NCBI RefSeq assembly: GCF_014529535.1
Contig: NC_050737.1
Coordinates: 6,092,487-6,156,486, forward strand
Reading direction: 5' to 3'
From: Bradysia coprophila
Lineage: Eukaryota; Arthropoda; Insecta; Diptera; Sciaridae
DNA: 64,000 nt
Shown here: in pieces, positions 12,990-25,262 of the stretch
Layout of the letters: every line of letters starts with the position of its first letter
Position numbering within the stretch: position 1 is the first letter of the stretch
Translations under genes and position numbers: made by a program
Notes under the pieces: generated by a model
What the model was told of the DNA's origin: nothing
The model's database searches: none
The model's input: the letters and a program-made list of their open reading frames with translations, nothing else

Positions 12990-15518
12990 TTACAAAGAAA
13001 TTCAATTCTTACGTGAATTCTTCACTGGTAAGATAGGTGTCCTTACTTGATCCATTTGCATAGCACTTAGCACATATATGCGTATATATGCGAATGTGTC
13101 TTGTTTTACCACTCAATGCCGCCCGTATACGTTGTAGTATATAGTTCGCGTTAGTTTTGAATTTCGGATTAGTGATCATTCGATAGATGATCAGTTAACC
13201 CAACTCGTTGTAAGGCAATAAGAAACCGTTTATACGATCATTGTGTATCCGTTATAAGCAAACTCCCCTTAAAATTGCCATATTTTGGACCTAAATCCTC
13301 GCCGATTCCTACGAGAAGAAAATAGGGCATTGGCAGGGCCATGGGTTCAGTTCCAAAGTGCCAAAGTTCAACTGTGGACAATCTTTTTCAGCATCAGTAC
13401 ATGAAATTTTATTTTTACCATAAATTACAAATAACTTTGAATCATTTAATTATTGGGCGTCGAAAAGTGATTTATAATTAAGGACAAATTGAGGACAATT
13501 GATTGAAAGAAGATCTTCGAACTTAATCTCTGGAAATTAATTCCATGCATTGTAAAAAAAAGATTAATCCAAATTGGTTGAGAATTACTCAAGCTATCGT
13601 GAATCAACGAAAATTTGTTACCCACATTTGACGTTTTTCATAACATCAATCATTGCGAACCAAATTTTTCTCCGCCGTATTTTCTGACGTAAGACCCCTT
13701 ACTTTCAGTCAAGGTAATACCCACCAACATAACTATATTTCATGTCTAGAAGAAAAAAAATGGAACAAGTCACAAAAAGAGGACTTGCTCTCAAAAAATG
13801 TGGACGAATGGCATCAACCGATAAAGGTAACTTAAATATAAAATTTACAAAAAATTTGTTAGCCATAAAATACTTAACACATCTCAGTTGTTTCCATGTT
13901 CATTTATTTATGTTTTTTAAGTTCGCAACACTAAATATAACCGAACATGTTTTTAATAATGGTAATGCATTCCCAGGTTTTTTTTTGTGTATGTGTGGAA
14001 CCGTTTTTAGTATGATTTTGTAAATTGGCGACAACAAAATATTTTCGGCACAAACAAGTTAACAACAACTGTAACTTATACTCTCTGTTCCTGTTTCACA
14101 AAAACTTTTAATGATGAGATTTTAATTAGATAAATTGAATTTATGAAGTTTGCAATTTATAACGCTCCCGTGTTGTAAATTACAATTAATAACGCTTTTA
14201 TTCATGCCATTACGGGCATAATATCAAACACGGACGAGATAAACAAAATAATTAAATGGGTTGATAAAATTCGGCTATTAATTAAGCTATACTCCATTAC
14301 GGTGTTTATGGTGAGGCTGCGGTTCATGAAAAATGTTTGATCAAAGAAATGCCTTTTATCTATTTATTCATCGTTCAGTCAGTCTCTCCTCCATCTATCT
14401 CTGAAATTATTCTATTTCGAATTGAAGAAAAGAAAGAAATAAAAAAAAAACATCAAACATCCTGTCACAGAGAAAAAATCCTTTTTTTTTTGCTCTCTGT
14501 TTTGGGATGGTAAATTGAATATTCCTTTGTCCGCACGTTCGACGAGGGAACAAAAAATATTAATCCAACAATTTTAAATAAATTAACGAAAATTACTAAC
14601 AACATTGAATCCACTTAACATTTTCTGATTAAATTTATGTTTTTGTTGAATGAAAATTGTGTTCAATGTGTGCTTTTTTATTAATATTTTTTTTCCTGAT
14701 GTCGCAGCCAAAGTGGATTTAAAAATATTGTGACATGTTACACGAAATGTTATTGCGATAATAAAATGAGTAAAGTTAATTAGTATGCAAATGATATGAC
14801 TTTGTACAACGGTGAAAATGAACGGCCAAAATTAATACATTTTTGATGTTTATGGATTCAGTGATTGTAGGTACAATGTACTGCTGTTGTATATCCTATG
14901 TATATATTAATGTGGCAGAGCATCGTGAACCGTACAATTTTCAAATATTTAGCATAAATTGGTGGAAAGTAAAATTAACCAGAAATTTAAAGAGTTATAG
15001 CAAGCGAATTATGCTGATCGGTTAGATTATATGAGTGGATAAAACGGAGATTTTCTGAATTGGGACAGCATTTCATACATGTATCACAGGTGCAGTTTTT
15101 CTGCTTGGCTGCAATTTCATCAGTGGTGTCGCTGCTGCTTGCATATGGTGTATGTTACGTTAGTTTAGTAATATACACTCACTCTACATATGTATAAGCA
15201 CATCACATAAACGAAATCAAACAGTAGATATTTTGATGGGCGTATATTGTACAACCGGGCTCGTATTTTTAACACTCACATGTCGTCAGTTGAAAATTAT
15301 GTTAAGAAACCTCCAATTCCCAAATTCAAATAATCAGAATGCACTTTGGGATATTTTAGGATCTTTATGCAAATGTTGTTGTGTGGGTGCCTATGAGTGA
15401 ACGAGACAAGTCGTGTGTGTGTGGATCTGTCAAAATGTCAAAGATTCTACTAAACAACGCTTTCTAGTGCGGACAACATGTATTTCACTTAAATGTCGGA
15501 CATCTTTTCACAATTTCA
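12990..15518. other. Gene-poor sequence
   Basis: No supported gene. Around 13742-13832 a short ATG-initiated frame ends at a plausible splice donor (AAAG then GTAACT), but no partner exon could be recognised. The stretch 15060-15518 is the 3' flank of the intronless ORF that follows. Confidence 0.45.
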
Positions 15519-17831
15519 TTATAAATCAAAACATTTAAGTGATGCGGGCAGTTTCTTGATCCGTGTGCTTGTACGTCTGGCTTCGACGATCTGACCACCC
15601 ATCTCGGATTCATTTACACGTACGGCTGATTGAATTTTATTTTGATGACCTAGGAAAATTTGTAAAAATTTTGGAAGTGAAATGTTTTGGTTTTTGTGTT
15701 TACCTTTCAGGTTTCTGGTTTTGTGTGGCGTCGCATGTTGATAACAGATGTTTTTCTGTCGAAGCTTCAATGAGTCTAGTCCAACCGGTGTGTTGGAAAT
15801 CCGTTGCGGTTCGAATGCATCGTCAAAGTTTGCAAAGCTGTCCAGTTCGTGGGATTGATTTACAATGAGTGATGTTCGGCCGTCTGATTTCTTCGTCGTG
15901 TCACGAAACGCTGGCTTTATTGGCCGGGTTTTTTGCACAACAGCACCTGTTTCATTTTCATTGTTCTCGTGTTCGAAGTTTTTGTTGCTTACACTCAAGA
16001 ATACATTTTCGTAAAAGAAACGATCGGCTTCTGGCATTATTCCAAACATGTTTCGAATATCCGCAATCTTTTGCGTAGACAATTTCGAAGTCAACTCTAA
16101 GTTCAAGGGGCCTTGAATTCCCGATATTTTGCTTGGCTTTACGTTGATGGGTTTTTCTTCAAAATCAGCAGGAAAATCGTATTTTATCCAAATCTTCGAT
16201 TCATTTTTCTTGTACGTTAACTGTTTGACTTTAGTGTATGGTACAACAGTGTAATTGTATCCTTGAGCAAGAAGGTGATAGTCCAAATAATCAGCTGCTA
16301 CCATTTCCACCACAACAAATTTTAGTTTACCTTCGGGAATGTTACGAATTTCGTCGATTAAAACTGTTGGACTGTAAATAAACTTGTGTCGAAGAGTCTT
16401 TTCAATCACACTGTGCGCTGTATCGACTTCTTGAATTTTGCTGTGTCCAGGTTCAGAAAACTTCTGATTGATTTGTTGAATACAGGAGATCGACGAGTCA
16501 ATAAATCGTTGAATTGCAGCTGACATAATAGAATTGCGATTCTGAGGTACACAGCTATCCGACCATATTGTGATGTGTTCGAGATCCGGATCGTCTTCAG
16601 TTATTTTTGTCAACAGTTTTACCATTGCGTTAGCAATATGCGTTCCTTCTCGTCCACAGAGAGCTTCATTCCAAGTTGCATTGTACACAGTTTTGTTTAC
16701 TACGGCCGTAAAACTGAGAACTGCAAATTTTCGCATGTAGTAAGCAATCGATGCATTGGTAATAGGCAGTTGGAAAACATTTTCCATGTCTGCAGCCACA
16801 ATGGCACTTCGTCGTTGTTTATGCACAGCTGGAAGGATGTCTCGGTCTTTTTTTCGTTCAACAGCAGCATTGTTTTTTCGTACAACATGCAGATGATGGC
16901 CATCCTCCTCTTCCTGACTTGGACTGGTAAGAATCTCGAATGCCATGCACTTATCGCATCGATCCTTTTTTGGACGGAAAAAGGCTAAGTTGAATTCATA
17001 GTTAAAAATATTGCGATAAGCACTCAATTTAGCTGGATTTGCAGTATCCTCTGTGTATAACCGGTACATTATAGATAAATTCAGGCCTTGATTCAAATAG
17101 TTTTTGTTGGTATTCTGACGACAATAATGTGACTCTACGACTGGAAATCTATTGATATGATCTCTAATTCCTTGCTTTTGTTCGATGGACAAAACTTTTT
17201 TCGGATGCTTTCCATGACGTGAAACACCTGGAGTTATGGTCACCTTATTCTTATTTTGACCAAAATAATAATACACACGGCCTGGGCTTATATTGAGTGT
17301 GTTGTTAAAAAATTGTTGGCAAACCTGTACATCTTCGTCCATGTAATTAAAATGATAGTTGAAATTGTACGATTTTTGACTGGACACAGCTTCAGTACGT
17401 TGACGAATGCATCGGCTTCTCTTTACGTTGGCCACGTAAAAGTGTCTTTTATTATCGTCAGATAAAGCCCAAAAAGAATCGAAAATACTCTGCCGGCCAG
17501 CCGAGCTTATTTTTGTCACGCATTTATAAGGACACAGTGATGGATTTGAACAGCCTTTACTCTTGACACGTCTTCCTGGTTGTATTGCTCCTCTGCAATT
17601 CTTATATAACTGTCCAGACTGTCGATTCATCTTTGCTACATTCCGCTTCCATTTATCACAATTTCTTTTTCGCTTCCTCGTCAATTTCTTCGGCTCAGGT
17701 TCAGTTGTATCACAGATTTCCAAAAAGGATCCATCCTCTTGAACAATATACGTTTCAACTATTTCTTCATCAGAAGCAATATTTCCAATCGAAATAATTT
17801 CGATTTGAGACTCGGTATCAAGATTATCCAT
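15519..17831 (-). CDS. Intronless 770-aa protein with DDE/RNase H-like core
   Basis: A single uninterrupted frame of 770 codons from the ATG at 17831; the open frame extends 28 codons further upstream but that part is hydrophobic and looks like leader, and the chosen start begins MDNLDTESQ. The N-terminus is acidic then strongly basic (KKLTRKRKRNCDKWKRN), followed by a Cys-rich stretch (CSNPSLCPYKC). The middle has SHYCRQNTNKNYL, FFRPKKDRCDKC, DMENVFQLP, WNEALCGREGTHIAN, TIWSDSCVPQNRNS and EPGHSKIQEVDTAHSVIE. Conserved Asp, Asp and Glu/Asp in this order fit an RNase H-fold nuclease. Large families of such proteins, annotated as uncharacterised, occur in arthropods and other animals and resemble transposases. 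The C-terminus is basic and probably disordered. I found no terminal inverted repeats beside it. It may be an autonomous element or a domesticated gene; the intact frame argues it is recent or under selection. Confidence 0.7.
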   Translation of the reverse strand: MDNLDTESQIEIISIGNIASDEEIVETYIVQEDGSFLEICDTTEPEPKKLTRKRKRNCDKWKRNVAKMNRQSGQLYKNCRGAIQPGRRVKSKGCSNPSLCPYKCVTKISSAGRQSIFDSFWALSDDNKRHFYVANVKRSRCIRQRTEAVSSQKSYNFNYHFNYMDEDVQVCQQFFNNTLNISPGRVYYYFGQNKNKVTITPGVSRHGKHPKKVLSIEQKQGIRDHINRFPVVESHYCRQNTNKNYLNQGLNLSIMYRLYTEDTANPAKLSAYRNIFNYEFNLAFFRPKKDRCDKCMAFEILTSPSQEEEDGHHLHVVRKNNAAVERKKDRDILPAVHKQRRSAIVAADMENVFQLPITNASIAYYMRKFAVLSFTAVVNKTVYNATWNEALCGREGTHIANAMVKLLTKITEDDPDLEHITIWSDSCVPQNRNSIMSAAIQRFIDSSISCIQQINQKFSEPGHSKIQEVDTAHSVIEKTLRHKFIYSPTVLIDEIRNIPEGKLKFVVVEMVAADYLDYHLLAQGYNYTVVPYTKVKQLTYKKNESKIWIKYDFPADFEEKPINVKPSKISGIQGPLNLELTSKLSTQKIADIRNMFGIMPEADRFFYENVFLSVSNKNFEHENNENETGAVVQKTRPIKPAFRDTTKKSDGRTSLIVNQSHELDSFANFDDAFEPQRISNTPVGLDSLKLRQKNICYQHATPHKTRNLKGKHKNQNISLPKFLQIFLGHQNKIQSAVRVNESEMGGQIVEARRTSTRIKKLPASLKCFDL

Positions 17832-18304
17832 AATTCCTTTCCAGAATATTACGATATTAGCAAAATATGGATACCAATCAAAACATTCAATAAAAACTGA
17901 ATGACGGTTACACATCTTGTGCTTAGCCTACTTAGAAAATAAAATCCTTTTTCAAAAATTCGAGAGGATATTTTTCTGCCGAAAAGTAGCGCGAAAAACT
18001 GATTTGCAAAGATAATTTTCACATGACGATGTGTGGTACATTCCATTGAAAATTTGAAAAAAAAAAATTAATGTCAGAACAGTCATTTGGTGATGCTGGG
18101 AAACCGTTCTTTGACCACGACTCACGAACAAGTGCAGTTGCTAAAACACAACATCGCCACAATATCGCGAGGTCGAAAGTTCAGTAAATAAAATAGCCAG
18201 ATGACAATTAACGATCATTCGTCCATTTCAGAAGATACGTTCATGTTATGTGGTCAAACATTCATTTTGAGGAAAGAACAATGTGAACAATCTTGTCAAC
18301 AATA
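17832..18304. other. 5' flank of the intronless ORF
   Basis: No coding sequence beyond the 28-codon upstream extension of the ORF frame. No inverted repeat matching the 15.0-15.5 kb flank was recognised. Confidence 0.4.
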
Positions 18305-18312
18305 GTTACAAC

Positions 18313-18487
18313 CACGGCAGAGTAAAAGTAACCCTGAATAATCTAGTAGCCCTATGTTTTTTGCGAATTAAATTTTTATACTTATGTCAGTGTTCATTTG
18401 AGTTCATTTTCGTACAGTGTATTAGGTCCCTCATTTGACATTTCAATAATGAACCGCTCCTGCCAGGTTTACTTTTACTCTGCCGTG
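18313..18487 (-). mobile_element. hAT-like MITE, copy A, with 8-bp target duplication
   Basis: The ends are CACGGCAGAGTAAAAGTAA and its reverse complement. The element is flanked on both sides by GTTACAAC (18305-18312 and 18488-18495), an 8-bp duplication fitting the nTnnnnAn pattern of Ac-type hAT insertions. The 175-bp interior matches copy B (25056-25255) in reverse orientation, including the shared block GAAAATGAACTCAAATGAAC. There is no ORF, so it is non-autonomous. Confidence 0.75.
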
Positions 18488-18998
18488 GTTACAACACCTA
18501 CAACACGGTTGACTTGAACTTTTCAGAATTGCTGTGATTTTTTTGTTGTTATAAAACTCTTTGATATGAATAAGCCACAGAATAAGACGATTGACAAGAC
18601 AAATTTCTTGAATATCGTTCAATTGAAATAGTTGTTTAAGAGATATCCGTTAAAAGAGAAACACTAAGCTTCATCTGTGTTTGATGAAAATTTATCTTTT
18701 TTCATCAACTTTGAGTTAGTTTTTCGTCGTTAAATTTGTTTTCGGTAAAACGATCTAACATTTTTGATCGCCTTGCATCGATCCATCATCTGGATCCACA
18801 CACAGACGTTGTTCTTTCGAAATTCGGTCGATATTCCAATGGATTCTGTGATTGCGCTGACTGATACAAGATTGCCAACCATTCCAATTATTTTTCCTTT
18901 GGAAAATTTTGTAGTAGAGAACTTGCGTCACGCCCGTTTGCTAACGTGCGGGAATGACACACTAACAGCCGAGCTGCGAGGGGGAAACCACTATTTTT

Positions 18999-20307
18999 AG
19001 GTCTTTTTTCTTAAAAAAAGAACCTATTGTGGACACTTCATCTGTCCGTCCGTCCATCCGTCCGTCCGTCCATGTGTCTGTGTCACAAATTATAATTATG
19101 GCTATTACAGCCAAATACGCGACACTTAGAATTGCAATGCTACTATGATCAAATCAACACCAGGCAAATCATTTTTATTTGTTATCTGGTAACCGATCGC
19201 TCATAGCAGACATTGCGATTTGAAAATTTGGTTTTTTTTGGTAGTTGGACCACCAAAATAATTATCAGCGAAGATGTTAACTGTTCGAGAGATGCGCACC
19301 GACTGATGAAATTATTGGGCCTGCTGGTCTATTTATAAATCGGGTATTTGGTAGTTGACTACCACGATGGTAAATGGCAATGCTACTATGATCAAATCAA
19401 CACCAGGCAAATCATTATTATTTGTTATCTGGTAACCGATCGCTCATAGCAGACATTGCGATTTGAAAATTTGGTATTTTTTGGTAGTTGGACCACCAAA
19501 ATAATTATCAGCGAAGATGTTAACTGTTCGAGAGATGCGCACCGACTGATGAAATTATTGGGCCTGCTGGTCTATTTATAAATCGAGTATTTGGTAGTTG
19601 ACTACCACGATGGTAAATTGCAATGCTACTATGATCAAATCAACACCAGGCAAATCATTATTATTTGTTATCTGGTAACCGATCGCTCATAGCAGACATT
19701 GCGATTTGAAAATTTGGTATTTTTTGGTAGTTGGACCACCAAAATAATTATCAGCGAAGATGTTAACTGTTCGAGAGATGCGCACCGACTGATGAAATTA
19801 TTCGGCCTGTTGGTCTATTTATAAATCGGGTATTTGGTAGTTGACTACCACGATGGTAAATGGCAATGCTACTATGATCAAATCAACACCAGGCAAATCA
19901 TTATTATTTGTTATCTGGTAACCGATCGCTCATAGCAGACATTGCGATTTGAAAATTTGGTATTTTTTGGTAGTTGGACCACCAAAATAATTATCAGCGA
20001 AGATGTTAACTGTTCGAGAGATGCGCTCCGACTGATGAAATTATTCGGCCTGCTGGTCTATTTATAAATCGAGTATTTGGTAGTTGACTACCACGATGGT
20101 AAATTGCAATGCTACTATGATCAAATCAACACCAGGCAAATCATTATTATTTGTTATCTGGTAACCGATCGGTCATGGCAGACACTGCGATTTGAAAATT
20201 TTGGTCTAAACAAAGCAATACAACAATTAGTCAACAAACAAAGTGGTAGTTGAATGAATACCAAGCTGATAGTAAACAGAAATTGAAAAAGAAAAGAAAA
20301 AAGACCT
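18999..20307. mobile_element. Non-autonomous element carrying a minisatellite
   Basis: The ends are a perfect 14-bp inverted repeat, AGGTCTTTTTTCTT at 18999-19012 and AAGAAAAAAGACCT at 20294-20307. Just inside the left end lies a GTCCGTCC-type microsatellite (about 19047-19072). The body is the 243-bp tandem array (19135-20206). No ORF is seen. Each 243-bp unit itself contains small palindromes such as GGTAGTTGACTACC. Elements with satellite-like cores are known among foldback and Helitron-type elements; I cannot decide the class. Confidence 0.5.
19135..20206 (+). repeat. 243-bp tandem repeat, about 4.4 copies
   Basis: The marker CAATGCTACTATGATC starts at 19135, 19378, 19621, 19864 and 20107, giving an exact period of 243 bases with no length change between units. 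Units differ by only a few substitutions; for example CGGGTATTTGG alternates with CGAGTATTTGG, and TTGGGCC with TTCGGCC. The last copy breaks off after about 100 bases. Such even spacing implies recent amplification or ongoing homogenisation. Confidence 0.9.
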
Positions 20308-20330
20308 CACCAGGCTTCAGCCGGTCTATT

Positions 20331-23300
20331 CTTGTTTATTGATGTGATTAACATGATTAACCAGTGATTAAGATGATGACGAATTGGTGATTTACCAGCA
20401 TTTGACCGGGGGAATCATCGCAATTCGCAAAACTACAAATAAACGTGAAATATAGCGGTTAATCAATGTTAATCACCGATTAACCGTTTGGATTCACAAA
20501 ACTTATGTTTCTGATTAACAGATTAACTGATTAACCATGTTAATCACAAAATAGTGGTTTACCCCTCGCCGAGCTGAGAATAAAAATTTATTTCTGTAAA
20601 GTGCTTCATAAAACTACTGAGCCATAACATTTTCAATTTGAGGATTGAACGCAAGGATTAGATTAAGGATCAGATCACGTTTCGTGTATTCAATCATTTC
20701 TCTTTCATTCAGAAAAGAAACATGAAATTATAATCCCCCCTTTTCCTTGTTTCCATCAGCCATCAATCATATTTTATGTGAAAATGAAGGATTTTACATA
20801 AAATTTTAGAACATTTTGAAGTGTATACCTCAACCTCATACATAGCAACGCAGCGACCATACGTTCGAATGTCTAATTGAATCAATTCTTTTTCTGGAAT
20901 TTTGCGTTCACATAACTTATAAAATTTGCTGTTTGAAGATTAAGAACATTTCCCTTTGTAAAAGTCAAAAGAATTGCGAAACAGATTGAAACATTCGTAC
21001 GGTTTCAGCTGGAACTGGAGCCTTTATGTTTTATGTAAAGAAAAAAAAAACGTTTGATGTGAAGGAAATGAGTCGAATAAAGTGTCTTCTACTGATGAAA
21101 TATCGCTTTGATGTTAAATGCAACATTAGTCGGTAATGATGATACTCACTGTACTTATACGTTGTACAGTACACTCTCTTTTATTACTTTCAATTTTCCA
21201 GTAAATTTTACAAGTAGATTCCAAAGGTACATTACGTACGGCATACATAAAGCAATTTTACATTTTTAGCATTATTACCGATTGAAGATGAGATTCATTT
21301 ATGTGACATTGAAGTACTGATAATACATTTTACATACTTTACAATAATGCTCAGAACAGAAACGCAACGACACCAACTATAAATCATTTCCTACCAATGC
21401 GGTTTAGTATGCTTTCGTGTGACCTAAATTTGACTTGTTCCGACACTTACTTTTTCTGAACCTCGTAAAAAATCTGGAGTTGTAGCGGTAGTAGCAGAAA
21501 GTTAATTCAGGACGCGATGACATCGGCGATAAAGCGATAATATATTCTGAGCGATATTATCGTGTTCTGACAATATTATCTCGGAGCGATGATATTGCCC
21601 AGAACTCCATATTTTCGTCTTCTGAACGATAATATCGTTCGAGACGATTAATCACAAAATTTCTTCAAATTTAACTCTTCAAAATTTCTAAATCTCATGT
21701 TAGCTCATGTAGAAATGACACCACCTTCACTTTTTGCACTCTTCAGACTTTATTGCAATTTGTTGAGAAGATGATATCATTCCAAAACAGTCCAATCAAG
21801 AAGAACAACTTTTGAAGTCGTAGTGAATGGCTGTGATATACGACCTACCATGTGCGTTGACCTAGTTTCATTCATGTACCTCGTAACAATCTACTCGTCC
21901 ATCTTCAAAAAAAAAAAAATCCAAAACAAATTGTGTTACCAAAGTTCATATCCTTTTTGAATTTTGGGGATGAAGTATCTCATCGGTTGGTACATAAAGA
22001 TCTCGAAAATTGTATGTGTTGAAGTGTAGAAATTTCGACCTAGCGCAATAGAGGAACCCCAAAATCATTTCGAATAGAGTCGCATTTATAGATTATCTTT
22101 TCGGGGATTCAATGAGAGCTGGATCCTCTTTGGATGTCACTAAGATAGAGCCTACACACTATACAATTGGCCTCTGCTACTTATCGTTTGTTTCACAAAC
22201 GGAATAGCCCCAGTAACTCGTGGTTGGCTAAAAAAGGACGAACATGAGTATGTATGGGAGCCCTGAGCTGTGTGTATTATATCAAGAGAGTACTTCGAAT
22301 CGTATGTATCTTATAGTTAATTAAAATTTACACCCAGAACAAATGGCATGGCATGGCATGGCTTAGAATAACTCGCCCAAAATCATAATACTAATCTCTA
22401 AATTTTCAATTAAAAGTTTGGTTTCAAATGTTGCAGTTAAAGTGACTGAAGCAATGGATTTGCGTCAAAGAATCAGTGACTCTTGCATTTTGTTGTTGAA
22501 AAATACACCGACCACCTGAGTCCCTTGAAGTGCATATACGATTTCCAGAAAACAATTCATTTTACATCCGAAACTTTGTTCAAATTATTTAGTTAAAATT
22601 ACTCATTTATTTTCCGACCACATACATCAGTGACGACACTCTTCGAAGCTAAGTACAAGAGTAAGAGTTGTTAAACTTATCGATCGATGCTATACATTGC
22701 ACCCGAATCTGTGTCGAGTGCGGGCACAATATAAAAGACATCAACCACTATATGTGTGTACAAATACAAAATATACCGAACCAGCATAACCGACTGCCCT
22801 CATTCCAATTATTTTCAAAACAACAACAAAACATAAAATTCTATCTCACTCGTATTATACACTTTCCCATCTATGCCCACCACCCACCACTCGTGTGTCG
22901 ACGTGTATTTGTGAGCGCAAGTAAATATCATCGTAGTGACTGGTAGCGTGTATATGATATAAGTAAAGCTAACTTTATACTCTGTACTCTGTTGACTTTT
23001 CCGAATTACGAGAATCATATTTAGTGTCTTGAGCACGACTGAAAGTGTGCTGGGACCTTTTCAAAATGAATTCGTAGAACTCTTTCAATGAACTTATTTG
23101 ATTTTTTTTTTATTCGGAAAAATGTAAGAGAATATGTGGGAAAAGGGAATTTTACAAACCAATTTCGGTGCAGCTTCTTTGCTGATGAAATAATATACTC
23201 TACATATAACTCTTCAAATCGGTGTAGATGTGAGCTTGCTACATTTGATAAAAGCTGAAAATTTGAAACTCCTAGACAAACTGATTTGCTTTGGTTTTTG

Positions 23301-25048
23301 TTGTTTCTTTTTTTACAGTTCCTTCTAGGAACTTCGGAACTTGCTAGACTTCTAAAAAATGGTTGAGTTGTCTATTGTGTAGACTTCTGATTTTATTTTT
23401 GATTGCTTATTATAACAAGAGTCTTAACCTTTCAAAAACGGCTAATCGTCTATTAACGGAAGCGATGACAAAAATGAACGATGAACGATGAGCTCAGTTA
23501 AGTGTTATCTTAAATAGTAAAACGTACACGGTTTTGTATAAAACACTGGGGGATATTGTAAAAAAACAGAAGAAAACGATTTAATCATACGCTTGCCATA
23601 TTTCTGAAACGTTCGTTTTGCGAGTATAATAGAGTTCCGATAGAAAAACGTTAATTATTACACATGACGAGCCGTATCAAGTCGTAGAACATGTTTTTCC
23701 TCTTTTCCAAGTTTGCCTAAAAAATAGGAACGACAATAAGTTCCGTTTAATAATTTCTCGCAAATAAGAGGTAAAATGGCAAAGTTTTTCAATAATTTAA
23801 AATTCCACAATCAGATTGTGGTTATACCTTTTAGTATATTGTGGCTCGGTGCCCTTTATAATTCCCTGGGTTCGTAAACGTCTGATTTTGTTTTCAGGCC
23901 CGTACGAAATTGTAGGACGTTCATAATTTTACTTGTAATTGCAATCGCTGATGCAACATAAAAGAGTGTATTCCCGACTTCCCTGCTCGTCTTACACAAG
24001 ACATCACCACCTCTTATTTACCAGTGCTTATTTTAGAGAGAAAGAAATTCAGAATGTTTCGAATTGTACATACCTAGCTCTCCTAAGTAAGGATAGATTC
24101 CTCAAAATTCATACTTAATATATCTGAATTGCTGCATTACGTTCGAGTCGCCTGTCGCATTTTCAACTATGTCTTTTTTTCAACTTTCCGGACCGTAAAT
24201 AAAATCTTTACCTCAGCACGATACGGAAATTGCACTACATTTAAATAAAAAATAAGTAGTGCCATGAGTAAAGACAGTGTTCCGCATACACTGAGCGTTC
24301 TTGTGTGGAAAGGAAATTTGTGTAATTAAAATGGCTTTCAAAATTTAAATAATTACAGTGGACCATCCCAATTGAAATTTAACATGCCAGTCAACATTTG
24401 GAATTGTTCCAATTCACCACACTAAATTATTATATATTCAATATGCCGGTTCAGAGAAAAATGTTTCATCCCATCTTTCCACCTTTTACATTTTACAACA
24501 AAAAATGACAAGACGAATGAAATATAAGCCTCAACCACAACACAACTTTATAAGCCTTCCCGAGAGGATTTTGTAAATGCCGAACATAACACTTAAGAAG
24601 TAAAAAAAAAATACATTCTAACGATAGCAACTATACCAGGTACGCTCCTCTCTTGAATTTGTATATCCGTATGCTCACAATAAAAACACTATCTTGCGCT
24701 CAATCGATCCAGCCGGGGTCATATTCAAGCATTATTGCGTCCGTCCTTGTTCAATTATGTATGTACACTCAATTGATGAGTGCTGATTCAAAGAATGCAA
24801 TTTTGAAGCACTAATAGAGAAATCATTTTTCCAAATTAATTGAAGTGCATACACCAGTCTCTCGTTTTCTTTGATGTCTTTTTGGCATAGAATTCAAGCC
24901 GTAGATGTACTTTGAATGGGTTTCGAAACATCCTGTTTTTCAAGTGAGATTTTCAAATTTTATGCAAGGATTTCCGATTTTATATTTAGTAACAAAAACG
25001 CCATTCACATAAGTTATGAAAATTTGAAAAAAGATTTTTTGGAAAAAT
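20331..25048. other. Gene-poor sequence with minor repeats
   Basis: No gene can be supported. 20340-20570 is rich in GATTAAC/GTTAATC motifs in both orientations. 21520-21645 contains several copies of a GCGATAATAT-like motif in both orientations. 22345-22365 holds a short GGCAT tandem repeat. Otherwise nothing is seen. Confidence 0.45.
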
Positions 25049-25055
25049 GTTATAT

Positions 25056-25255
25056 CACGGCAGAGTAAAATAAATCAGGCAGTAGAGGTTTATTTTTGAA
25101 AAGTCAAATAAGCGACCTAGCATACTGTATGAAAATGAACTCAAATGAACGCTGCCAAGAATTGAATAATTTTATTCGCCAAAAAAGAACTACCAGATCA
25201 ATCGGGTTACTATTCAAATCAAGCGCTCCTGCCTGGTTTATTTTACTCTGCTGTG
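25056..25255 (+). mobile_element. hAT-like MITE, copy B
   Basis: The ends are CACGGCAGAGTAAAATAAA and TTTATTTTACTCTGCTGTG. Flanking GTTATAT (25049-25055 and 25256-25262) forms a 7-bp direct repeat, one base short of the 8 bp in copy A. The interior is homologous to copy A inverted. The small open frame crossing it is not a gene. Confidence 0.7.
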
Positions 25256-25262
25256 GTTATAT

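Noticed and set aside
13742-13832. ATG-led basic frame (MSRRKKMEQVTKRGL) ending at a splice-donor-like AAAG/GTAACT
   Set aside because: No second exon or homolog recognised; a second overlapping frame is equally open.
19135-20206. CRISPR-like regular spacing
   Set aside because: The whole 243-bp unit is repeated with no unique spacers, in an animal genome; it is a tandem satellite.
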